Positions 16,322 to 22,875 of a stretch of DNA of 37,724 bases are shown here, piece after piece. The translations under genes and the position numbers were made by a program. Position 1 is the first letter of the stretch. The number at the start of each line of letters is the position of its first letter. This DNA comes from Anaerolineae bacterium. Lineage in GTDB: Bacteria > Chloroflexota > Anaerolineae > Promineifilales > Promineifilaceae. The DNA lies in contig WFSA01000283.1 of assembly GCA_015486215.1 (NCBI GenBank), forward strand, positions 1-37,724, read 5' to 3'. The notes beneath the pieces were generated by a model. It had not been told where the DNA came from. It saw only the letters and a list, made by a program, of their open reading frames with translations, and ran no database searches.

Positions 16322-16389
16322 GTAGAAGTGACTGTCACCGGGGCGAACGGACTTGGTTTACCCGAAACTATACGCCCCGTGACCGTCAT
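16322..16389 (+). repeat. Family G repeat, copy 1
   Basis: The palindromic ends gtgactgtcaccggggc and gccccgtgaccgtca enclose cggacttggttta. A second copy at 25707-25773 is ~90% identical by eye. It lies in the likely leader of the PatB gene, just downstream of TATAAT at 16313-16318 (TTGATG lies 15 bases before that, a short spacer). The 469-base gap 16035-16503 holds families B and G plus a direct repeat, gatccctgatctcc, at 16449-16462 and 16470-16483. Confidence 0.65.
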
Positions 16390-16503
16390 TTTGCAATGTT
16401 GCGGCTTTACCTATAAAAGCGTTAAAATGCATAAAAATCAGGAACAGTGATCCCTGATCTCCGATCCTCGATCCCTGATCTCCATAAAAAAAGGAATGAA
16501 AAA

Positions 16504-17715
16504 ATGACACAAAATTTAGACCAAGAAATTGACCGTATGGGAACGCAAAGCGTTAAATGGGAATATATTATGCGTGATGGCGTGGTTTTGCATGGCGATC
16601 ATGCAGATAAACGGCACGGCGCGGAGCGCACGTTGCCAATGTGGGTGGCTGATATGGATTTTCGTTGCCCGCCAGCTGCTATTGAAGCGATAGAAAAGCG
16701 TGCTGCGCATGGTATTTATGGATACACCAAACCAGCCGACTCTTATTTTGAGGCGATGATAGCGTGGGCGGAAAAGCATTACGGCTGGAAAATTGAGCAG
16801 GAGTGGATGACGCTGGCTGCTGGAGTCGTGCCTGCGATCAATATTATGATTCAAGGGATGCTCCAATCGGGTGATAAGGTGTTGATTCAGCCGCCTGTTT
16901 ACTATCCGTTTGCGAGGTCGATTTCTAATAATGGGATGGAGGTGGTGGAGAGCGCATTGTTGTATGAAAACGGCCGTTATCTCATGGATTTTGATGATTT
17001 GGCGGCCAAAGCGGCCGATCCTGCTGTAAAGATGGTGATCTTATGCAGTCCACACAACCCTGTCGCCCGCGTGTGGAACAAAGAAGAGTTGACCCGCTTT
17101 GGCGAAATCTGTATTGAGAATGATCTCATCATCGTTTCGGATGAGATTCATGGGGATTTGATTTATGACGGGGTGGAGTTTGTCAGCTTCCCGACCATTA
17201 GTGAAATTTTTGCCGACAATTGTATCGTTTGCAATGCGCCCAGCAAGACCTTTAATTTGGCGGGGCTACAAACATCAAACATCATCATCAAAAATGAAGA
17301 GTGGCGTAAATTGTATCGTCAGCAAGTCGCCAGAAATGGGACACATAGTATCAATATCTTCGGCCCCATCGCCGCAGAGGCTTCTTATCGGTATGGGCGC
17401 GGCTGGCTGGATGATGTGATGGCGTATGTGCAGGAAAATTACCGCTTTATGGCGGCCTATTTGGCCGAGCATTTGCCGCAGGTTGATGTTATTCAGGCGG
17501 AGGGGACGTATCTTGTCTGGGTTGATTTCCGCTCATTGGGGCTGTCGCCCGAAGATCGCAAAGTGCTGATCATGGATAAGGCGAAGGTGTATCTGGACGA
17601 AGGGGAGATGTTTGGCATTGAAGGGAGCGGCTTTGAGCGGTTCAACATCGCCTGCCCGCGCTCAATTTTGGTGGAAGCACTGGAGCGGCTGGTTGAGGTA
17701 ATTGAGAATGGATAA
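16504..17715 (+). CDS. PatB/MalY-family PLP-dependent C-S lyase (aminotransferase class I/II fold)
   Basis: The ATG at 16504 (403 residues) is preceded by aaaaaaggaatgaaaa. A GTG start at 16447 would only translate a short direct repeat. The PLP lysine is K248 in NAPSKTFNLAGLQ, with D213 in VSDEIHGDL and the SPHNPVARVW loop (N for substrate carboxylate). The N-terminal LPMWVADMDF signature is typical of the MalY/PatB cystathionine beta-lyase subgroup, which cleaves cystathionine or other cysteine conjugates to a thiol, pyruvate and ammonia. Length is normal for the group. Whether it serves methionine synthesis or sulfur scavenging is not shown by neighbours. Confidence 0.9.
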   Translation: MTQNLDQEIDRMGTQSVKWEYIMRDGVVLHGDHADKRHGAERTLPMWVADMDFRCPPAAIEAIEKRAAHGIYGYTKPADSYFEAMIAWAEKHYGWKIEQEWMTLAAGVVPAINIMIQGMLQSGDKVLIQPPVYYPFARSISNNGMEVVESALLYENGRYLMDFDDLAAKAADPAVKMVILCSPHNPVARVWNKEELTRFGEICIENDLIIVSDEIHGDLIYDGVEFVSFPTISEIFADNCIVCNAPSKTFNLAGLQTSNIIIKNEEWRKLYRQQVARNGTHSINIFGPIAAEASYRYGRGWLDDVMAYVQENYRFMAAYLAEHLPQVDVIQAEGTYLVWVDFRSLGLSPEDRKVLIMDKAKVYLDEGEMFGIEGSGFERFNIACPRSILVEALERLVEVIENG

Positions 17716-17739
17716 TGGAGAATAGAGAATGGATAATTA

Positions 17740-17851
17740 GTATCTTCTCAATAAATCGTGGACAAGAGTTGACAAATTTCATCAGCACTTTATTTTACAC
17801 GAGTATCATTAGGGAAATTTGTCAAGTCTCCCCAGAATACTGAGAAGATAC
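17740..17851. mobile_element. Family D1 element with perfect 8-bp target duplication
   Basis: The TIRs GTATCTTCTCA and TGAGAAGATAC are perfect. Direct repeats GATAATTA flank it at 17732-17739 and 17852-17859. It is inverted relative to the copy at 11873. Confidence 0.88.
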
Positions 17852-17901
17852 GATAATTATCAATTATCCATCCTCTATTTTTAATTATCAGTTGCCAATG
17901 A

Positions 17902-17907
17902 TAGAAT
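17902..17907 (+). promoter_or_regulatory. Probable -10 box, leaderless start
   Basis: TGA-TAGAAT ends six bases before the ATG at 17914, with no Shine-Dalgarno between. It is an extended -10; the expected transcription start coincides with the start codon. The -35 is poor. Confidence 0.4.
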
Positions 17908-17913
17908 CAGGCC

Positions 17914-18621
17914 ATGATGCTTCAAGATAAATATCCGCTCACTTTATATGCTGACCAAGAGCATGAACGCTTGCGAACGGCCGTTGTTTTTCTCCTCCTA
18001 TTCCTTCTTATTATCATTTTTTCTGTCAGCCGCTCAATTTTTAGTTCAGCTTCTGGTATCGTTGCTAGTTACAACGTTGTTCTTTCTTGTGTAACATCGC
18101 TGGTGCTGGCGTTGGCTATTGTTTGGCTGGTGGAGCAGTATCTAAAAACAATCTGGCATAGCGGTGATAGTATCGTTATCACCATTGACAGCATTACGGT
18201 GATGGAAAAGGGACAACCTGATATAGTGATCGGTCGTCAGGCAGAGTTGACTCGATTTGATTATTATTTTCGTCTGGATAATATGATTAGAAACGGCCGT
18301 GAGCGACGAGAATCACGGGATGCGCTTTGCCTTGCATCTGAAATTGTGCAAGGGGAGAATCAGTTTGTCGTTTACACCTATATGCCAGAAAAATCGGCCG
18401 CAAAATGGACTAAATCGTTTCGTGAATTGAATCCACATGCGGGGATTGGCAATAAAAAAGAGCGTAAATCTTTCGCGCATACGCGCACCGTTCCTATTGA
18501 GTTATTGCGCGGCAAAGACGGCCGTTATTGGTTAACAGAACAACATCGCTGGAAAACAGGGATGGAATTGACAGCAGTAGATTTTGAAATTTTTATGGAA
18601 GAGAGCGGCAAGCAACAGTAG
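17914..18621 (+). CDS. Two-TM membrane protein with cytoplasmic domain, function unknown
   Basis: I do not recognise this 235-residue protein. It has two adjacent membrane helices (about 23-44 and 52-76) and then ~155 residues likely in the cytoplasm. After the helices the pattern is beta-rich (DSIVITIDSITVMEKGQPDI, then QFVVYTYMP), which could be a PH-like fold as in small bacterial membrane proteins of the bPH type; that is a guess. The tail is rich in R, K and E, with REL...KKERKSF. A methionine pair opens the frame, and 17917 is an equally good start. It stands alone, after a D1 element and before an acyl-CoA dehydrogenase with its own ribosome site. Confidence 0.75.
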   Translation: MMLQDKYPLTLYADQEHERLRTAVVFLLLFLLIIIFSVSRSIFSSASGIVASYNVVLSCVTSLVLALAIVWLVEQYLKTIWHSGDSIVITIDSITVMEKGQPDIVIGRQAELTRFDYYFRLDNMIRNGRERRESRDALCLASEIVQGENQFVVYTYMPEKSAAKWTKSFRELNPHAGIGNKKERKSFAHTRTVPIELLRGKDGRYWLTEQHRWKTGMELTAVDFEIFMEESGKQQ

Positions 18622-18628
18622 CAAGTTT

Positions 18629-18665
18629 GCAAGCGGACAAGTAACCTGCAGACTTGCCCGCTTGC
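18629..18665 (+). terminator. Strong hairpin between the two-TM gene and the acyl-CoA dehydrogenase
   Basis: gcaagcggacaagt (18629-18642) pairs with acttgcccgcttgc (18652-18665) with one mismatch and a 9-base loop, followed by tactttatt. It may terminate the upstream gene or act in the leader of the dehydrogenase gene that begins 20 bases later. Confidence 0.5.
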
Positions 18666-18685
18666 TACTTTATTAAGGAGACAAT

Positions 18686-19849
18686 ATGTTTGACTTTATC
18701 ACCGAAGAGCATCGTGAAATTCAGCAGTTAGCCCGTGATTTTGCCCAGAGATCCATCGCCCCCATCGCCGAAGCGCATGATGAGAGCGGCGACTTCCCCA
18801 TTGATACTATTCGTCAGATGGGGCAGATGGGGTTTATGGGAATTGAAGTACCAGAGGAGTACGGCGGCGTGGGGATGGACACCCTCGCTTATTCGTTGGC
18901 CTTGACGGAGATTTGTAAGGTGGATGCTAGTCATGGCACGGTTATGTCGGTCAATAATTCGTTGTTCAGTCATGGCATTTTGAAATTCGGCACTGAAGAG
19001 CAGAAGCATAAATATGTTACTGCCGTTGCCACTGGCGAAAAGTTGGGGGCGTACAGTTTGACGGAACCGATGAGCGGCAGTGACGCGGGCAATATGAAAA
19101 GCACGGCCGTTTTGAACGAAGAAGGGACGCATTATGTGATTAACGGCCGTAAATCGTGGGTCACCTCCGCCCCATACGCCGATATTATCGTCCTTTTTGT
19201 GATGACCGATCCCCAAGCAAAACATCGCGGCGTGACAGCGTTCATCATCGAGACCGATCAGCCTGGCTTTGAGCGCGGCAAAAAAGAGCCAAAGCTCGGT
19301 ATCCGTGCCAGCGCGACGAGCGAAATCATGTTTGAAAACTATCTTTGCCCCATTGAAAATCGGTTGGGCAAAGAGGGGGAAGGGTTCAAAATTGCGATGA
19401 CCGTGCTGGATGCAGGACGGATCGGTATCGCCTCACAAGCGTTGGGCATTGCCGATGCGGCGTTAGAAGCGAGCATCGCCTACGCCAAAGAGCGGGAAGC
19501 GTTCGGCCAGAAAATTGGTCAATTCCAGATGATTCAACAAAAATTGGCCGACATGAAAACGCGGGTGGAAGCGAGCCGTCTGCTCATCTATCAAGCGTGT
19601 TTGGCAAAATCTGCGTCTAAAAAGAGTGGCAAACGGTACTCATTGGAAGCGAGCATGGCAAAATTATACGCCAGCGAATCGGCGATGTGGGTGACAACGC
19701 AAGCGATCCAAATTCATGGCGGGATGGGATACAGCAAGGAAATGCCGCTGGAACGGTACTTCCGTGACGCAAAAATTACGGAAATTTATGAAGGTACAAG
19801 CGAAATTCAACGGATGGTGATTGCCCGTAGTTTGACGGGTTTGCGATAG
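18686..19849 (+). CDS. Acyl-CoA dehydrogenase, short-chain type
   Basis: The 387-residue FAD flavoprotein oxidises acyl-CoA to 2-enoyl-CoA and passes electrons to electron-transfer flavoprotein. Family signatures are seen in order: the N-terminal helical domain; the LTEPMSGSDAGNMKSTAV segment (ACADS_1-type) near 130; the middle beta-domain with SWVTSAPYADI; and QAIQIHGGMGYSKEMPLERYFRDAKI near 340. The catalytic base is E369 in IYEGTSEIQR, the position used by butyryl-CoA and short/medium-chain enzymes rather than isovaleryl-CoA dehydrogenase. aaggagacaat precedes the ATG. No etfAB or thiolase is in the window, so the pathway (butyrate-type oxidation, branched-chain catabolism) stays open. Confidence 0.94.
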   Translation: MFDFITEEHREIQQLARDFAQRSIAPIAEAHDESGDFPIDTIRQMGQMGFMGIEVPEEYGGVGMDTLAYSLALTEICKVDASHGTVMSVNNSLFSHGILKFGTEEQKHKYVTAVATGEKLGAYSLTEPMSGSDAGNMKSTAVLNEEGTHYVINGRKSWVTSAPYADIIVLFVMTDPQAKHRGVTAFIIETDQPGFERGKKEPKLGIRASATSEIMFENYLCPIENRLGKEGEGFKIAMTVLDAGRIGIASQALGIADAALEASIAYAKEREAFGQKIGQFQMIQQKLADMKTRVEASRLLIYQACLAKSASKKSGKRYSLEASMAKLYASESAMWVTTQAIQIHGGMGYSKEMPLERYFRDAKITEIYEGTSEIQRMVIARSLTGLR

Positions 19850-19858
19850 AAAAAGTAG

Positions 19859-19879
19859 GGGCGACCCGCTGGGTCGCCC
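19859..19879. repeat. Perfect gggcgaccc palindrome
   Basis: gggcgaccc-gct-gggtcgccc is a 9-bp stem between acd and uppP. The same unit recurs at 20770-20790, in variant form at 20729-20749, and inside family F elements. It could act as a terminator-like or insulating hairpin, though no T-run follows. Confidence 0.6.
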
Positions 19880-19892
19880 AATATAACTAATT

Positions 19893-20693
19893 ATGAGTAT
19901 TCTTGAAGCGATTATACTTGGCCTTATTCAAGGGCTGACTGAATTTTTACCCATCTCCAGTTCTGGACATTTGGTACTGTTGCCGACTATTTTTAAGATG
20001 TCCAGCCCTGATTTGACGATGGTTGGACTGTTGCATTTGGGGACGCTGACGGCCGTTCTTATTTATTTTTGGCACGATTTATGGGAAATCGCGCAAGGGA
20101 TGCTGGCTGGATTGGCAGCACGGGAGCCGATGAAGGATGAAAACGGCCGTCTCGGATGGTACATCATAGCCGGTTCCATTCCCGCCGCCATAGTCGGCTT
20201 ACTATTCAAAGATAATGTTGAGCAGCTATTTGGCGATCCTAAAACGGTGGCCGCTATGCTGTTTATTACCGCCGCATTGCTCGTCTTTGGCGAAAGAATG
20301 CTGTCTGGCAAGCGCACCATCGGCACGATGGGCTGGCTGGATGCGATTATCATCGGCTTTACCCAGATGTTTGCCCTAATGCCCGGCATCTCGCGCAGTG
20401 GCAGCACGATTATGGGCGGGTTGTTACGCGGCTTGAACCGTCCTGACGCGGCGCGGTACAGCTTTTTGCTCGGCGTGCCAGCCATTGGCGGCGCAGGGCT
20501 GTTGGCTTTGCTCGATATTTTTGGCGAAACGCAAGAACAATCTTTTTTGATTTACGGGGTGGGATTTGTGGCGGCGGCCGTTTCTGGGTACGCTTGCATT
20601 CATTTCTTGCTCAGTTGGGTACGCAAGCATAGCTTGTATCCATTTGCGATTTATTGTGCTTTGTTTGGAGGATTGTATTTGCTATTAGGATAG
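19893..20693 (+). CDS. uppP: Undecaprenyl-diphosphatase
   Basis: The 266-residue polytopic protein removes a phosphate from undecaprenyl diphosphate, recycling the lipid carrier for peptidoglycan and surface polysaccharide. The BacA/UppP signatures are complete. First motif: E17-F-L-P-ISSSGH26 in EFLPISSSGHLVLLP. Second motif: PGISRSGST at 164-172 with R168. About eight hydrophobic segments fill the rest, and the length equals the family norm. The start is supported by its position at the first family residues; upstream there is only the gggcgaccc palindrome and caatataactaatt, whose TATAAC could be a -10 box for a nearly leaderless message. Confidence 0.95.
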   Translation: MSILEAIILGLIQGLTEFLPISSSGHLVLLPTIFKMSSPDLTMVGLLHLGTLTAVLIYFWHDLWEIAQGMLAGLAAREPMKDENGRLGWYIIAGSIPAAIVGLLFKDNVEQLFGDPKTVAAMLFITAALLVFGERMLSGKRTIGTMGWLDAIIIGFTQMFALMPGISRSGSTIMGGLLRGLNRPDAARYSFLLGVPAIGGAGLLALLDIFGETQEQSFLIYGVGFVAAAVSGYACIHFLLSWVRKHSLYPFAIYCALFGGLYLLLG

Positions 20694-20728
20694 AGAATCA
20701 TAGCGTGGGGATGGGTAGATGTTATGTT

Positions 20729-20790
20729 GGGCGACTCAGCGAGTCGCCCCTACAGCATATCCCCCGTAGGGGCGACCCGCTGGGTCGCCC
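20729..20790. repeat. Pair of gggcga palindromes before the FGE-like gene
   Basis: gggcgactcagcgagtcgccc (20729-20749) and gggcgacccgctgggtcgccc (20770-20790) are perfect hairpins in the leader of the three-gene operon. A longer open frame through them (from 20724) is not supported; the ATG at 20826 has agaggtagtagt before it. Confidence 0.65.
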
Positions 20791-20825
20791 GCCCGCGCGC
20801 GATACATATAACAAGAGGTAGTAGT

Positions 20826-21710
20826 ATGCACCAAGATAACTATGTTCCAGACGATGATCACGTTGGCGGCGACAGAATTAGCATCGGCGACCTAAAGAAT
20901 ACGGAGGGGGTTGCCATCGGTGAGGGAGCCAGCGTCACCATCAACCATTATCATTTATCACCGGATAAACAAGAAAAAACAAAGTTACCATTTGAACCCG
21001 ATATGGTATTGATCCCGTCAGCCCCCTTTATTATGGGCAGTGATGTGGATGAGCCAGAAGAAGCCCCGCGCCACGTTGTTCAATTGCCAGATTTTTATAT
21101 CAGCATGTACCCCATCACTAACGCCCAATTTGCCCATTTTCTATGGGAGACGGGGGGCATCGCCCACGCCGCGCTGTTGTGGAATGGAAATGAGCCGCCC
21201 GACGATAAATTAGATCATCCGGTGACGGGGGTGACGTGGTATGAGGCGGCGATGTATTGTGAGTGGCTGGCAGCGGAGACGAAACGACCGTACACCCTGC
21301 CGACTGAGGCGCAATGGGAAAAAGCGGCGCGGGGAGTGGATGGGCGGCTTTTTCCGTGGGGGGATGAATGGGATGCCGGGCGATGCAATGCTGAGTACGG
21401 CACAATCACCCCTGTGGGCGCGTTCCCCGTGCAAAATGAGTATGGATGTTGTGATATGGTGGGAAACGGCCGTGAGTGGACAGCCTCCATTTGGGGCGAA
21501 CATGTCCGTCAGCCCGATAAACTCGGCACCTATCCATGGCAGAACGACAGGCGGAACGCTTTAGGCGAACCATCCACCACCCGCCGTATTTATCGGGGCG
21601 GCGGTGCAAAAAAATCACACGATTTCCGTTGCTCCGCTCGCGGCGGCACTCTCCCCGAAAAACGGGGACCAAGACGCAACCGACATGGATTTAGAGTAGC
21701 GAGCAGGTGA
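20826..21710 (+). CDS. FGE/SUMF1-like C-type-lectin-fold protein lacking the catalytic cysteines
   Basis: The 294-residue protein starts with a ~40-residue glycine-rich segment, SIGDLKNTEGVAIGEGASVT, of a kind found in front of effector domains in STAND/caspase-type bacterial systems. Residues 55-294 match the formylglycine-generating-enzyme family: MVLIPSAPFIMGSD, YPITNAQFAHFL, HPVTGVTWYEAAMYCEWL, RPYTLPTEAQWEKAARG, FPWGDEWD and terminal GFRVASR. Genuine FGE uses two cysteines before the RC-AR motif; here the stretch is YRGGGAKKSHDFRCSARGG, so both are absent. A binding role is likelier than sulfatase activation. The NVxEWT motif reads NGREWT, encoded by an ACGGCCGT octamer. First gene of an operon with SIR2-like and STAND genes. 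Confidence 0.85.
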   Translation: MHQDNYVPDDDHVGGDRISIGDLKNTEGVAIGEGASVTINHYHLSPDKQEKTKLPFEPDMVLIPSAPFIMGSDVDEPEEAPRHVVQLPDFYISMYPITNAQFAHFLWETGGIAHAALLWNGNEPPDDKLDHPVTGVTWYEAAMYCEWLAAETKRPYTLPTEAQWEKAARGVDGRLFPWGDEWDAGRCNAEYGTITPVGAFPVQNEYGCCDMVGNGREWTASIWGEHVRQPDKLGTYPWQNDRRNALGEPSTTRRIYRGGGAKKSHDFRCSARGGTLPEKRGPRRNRHGFRVASR

Positions 21711-21780
21711 GCAAGTCTGCATGTGGCATGTGTGCATGTGAATAAACCTGCAAACTTGTAACCCTGCACAGGAATATCGT

Positions 21781-22875
21781 ATGAGCAGATTAAAAGCACG
21801 CGCGGCAAGAAGGCGGAAGCAGTCACAGGCGGCGGAGCAGGCTGGATTTTGGCCTGAGCTATGCCGCCGTGTTGATGTTGGGCAAGTTATCCCTATCATT
21901 AGCAATTCGGTGTTTAATCAGTTGATTTTTGACCTTGATGATGAGGAGGCTGTACAAGATCGGAGCATTGAGGAGCGGCTGTCGGATGTGTGGGCAGAGG
22001 AAATTCAATATCCGCTGCCAGCGCGGTATGAATTGCCCCGCGTGGCGCAGTTTGATCGCGTCGTCAGCAGTAATGATGATCGTGCTTCTAAAGTTCGTTA
22101 CCTGAATTGGTTGAAGGATACGCTGCTCTTTTTAGCCGAAGATGATGAGGCGATTGATCAGGAGATAATTGACGAACTGCGTGACGATATTGATCAACAG
22201 ACATTCTCTGATATTGCGGTTGAGCTGGGGTATCCCCGCTTAATGGGTGGTAAAAGCAATGCGCTTGAGCAGTTGGCGGAATTGAAATTGCCGATTTATG
22301 TCACCACCAGCCCGTTTGATTTTTTGGAACGCGCTCTCAAAGCGAATCACCGTAACCCGCGTACACAAATCTGTTTTTGGTCAGAAGAGCCGACGACTTA
22401 TGTGGATGAGGCGCATAAGATGGATTATGATTTCAAGCCGACGGCCGAAAATCCGATGGTTTTTCACCTTTTTGGGCTGGAAACATATCCAGAATCTATG
22501 GTGCTGAACGAGGATGATTATCTTGATTTCTTGTCGCTCATTTCTAAGGATGTACAGCAGGAACGGCCGTTGATCCCCGTTTATCTACGCCAAGCGATTA
22601 CCCAATCTTCGTTGATTTTGCTCGGCTACCGACTGCGCGATTGGGATTTCAGAGTGATGTTTAGGGGGTTGATCAACGCTGTCCCGTCAAGTTTGCGCCG
22701 ATTTAATTTGGCAATTCAACTAGCCCCGCATCAAAATATCCCTATTGTTTCGGCCAAGCAGATTCGTAAATATCTGGAAAAGTATTTTGTTAATTCCGAT
22801 TTCACAGTCGAGTGGAATACGCCGCATGGATTTGTAGAAACCTTGTGGAAGGAGTGGAACCGATGGCGACAATGA
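21781..22875 (+). CDS. SIR2-like domain protein with degenerate NAD motifs
   Basis: The 364-residue protein resembles the SIR2_2 group of bacterial immune and conflict systems. What shows it: LPIYVTTSPFDFLERAL (170-186), MVFHLFGLETYPESMVLNED (226-245), the DYLDFLSLI helix and SSLILLGYRLRDWDFRV (276-292), in the order of SIR2 NADase cores. The canonical TTNxD is TTSPFD, LHG is LFG, and the N-terminal GAGxS loop is ISNSVFN. The classical catalytic asparagine and histidine are therefore missing, although H229 is close by. The middle (95-150) is acidic and helical. Its stop overlaps the STAND gene start by 13 bases. It could be a diverged NAD hydrolase or an NAD/nucleotide sensor for the neighbouring NTPase. 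Confidence 0.8.
   Translation: MSRLKARAARRRKQSQAAEQAGFWPELCRRVDVGQVIPIISNSVFNQLIFDLDDEEAVQDRSIEERLSDVWAEEIQYPLPARYELPRVAQFDRVVSSNDDRASKVRYLNWLKDTLLFLAEDDEAIDQEIIDELRDDIDQQTFSDIAVELGYPRLMGGKSNALEQLAELKLPIYVTTSPFDFLERALKANHRNPRTQICFWSEEPTTYVDEAHKMDYDFKPTAENPMVFHLFGLETYPESMVLNEDDYLDFLSLISKDVQQERPLIPVYLRQAITQSSLILLGYRLRDWDFRVMFRGLINAVPSSLRRFNLAIQLAPHQNIPIVSAKQIRKYLEKYFVNSDFTVEWNTPHGFVETLWKEWNRWRQ

Noticed and set aside
20724-20825. Longer N-terminus of the FGE-like protein
   Set aside because: It would translate the two gggcga palindromes; the ATG at 20826 has a ribosome site and starts a known-looking N-terminal tag.
20826-21710. FGE-like gene as a diversity-generating retroelement target
   Set aside because: The fold is right, but no reverse transcriptase, template repeat or accessory gene is visible within the window.
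22812-22862. Upstream start of the STAND protein at 22812
   Set aside because: It lies deep inside the SIR2-like gene without a ribosome site; 22863 has ggaaggag at good spacing.
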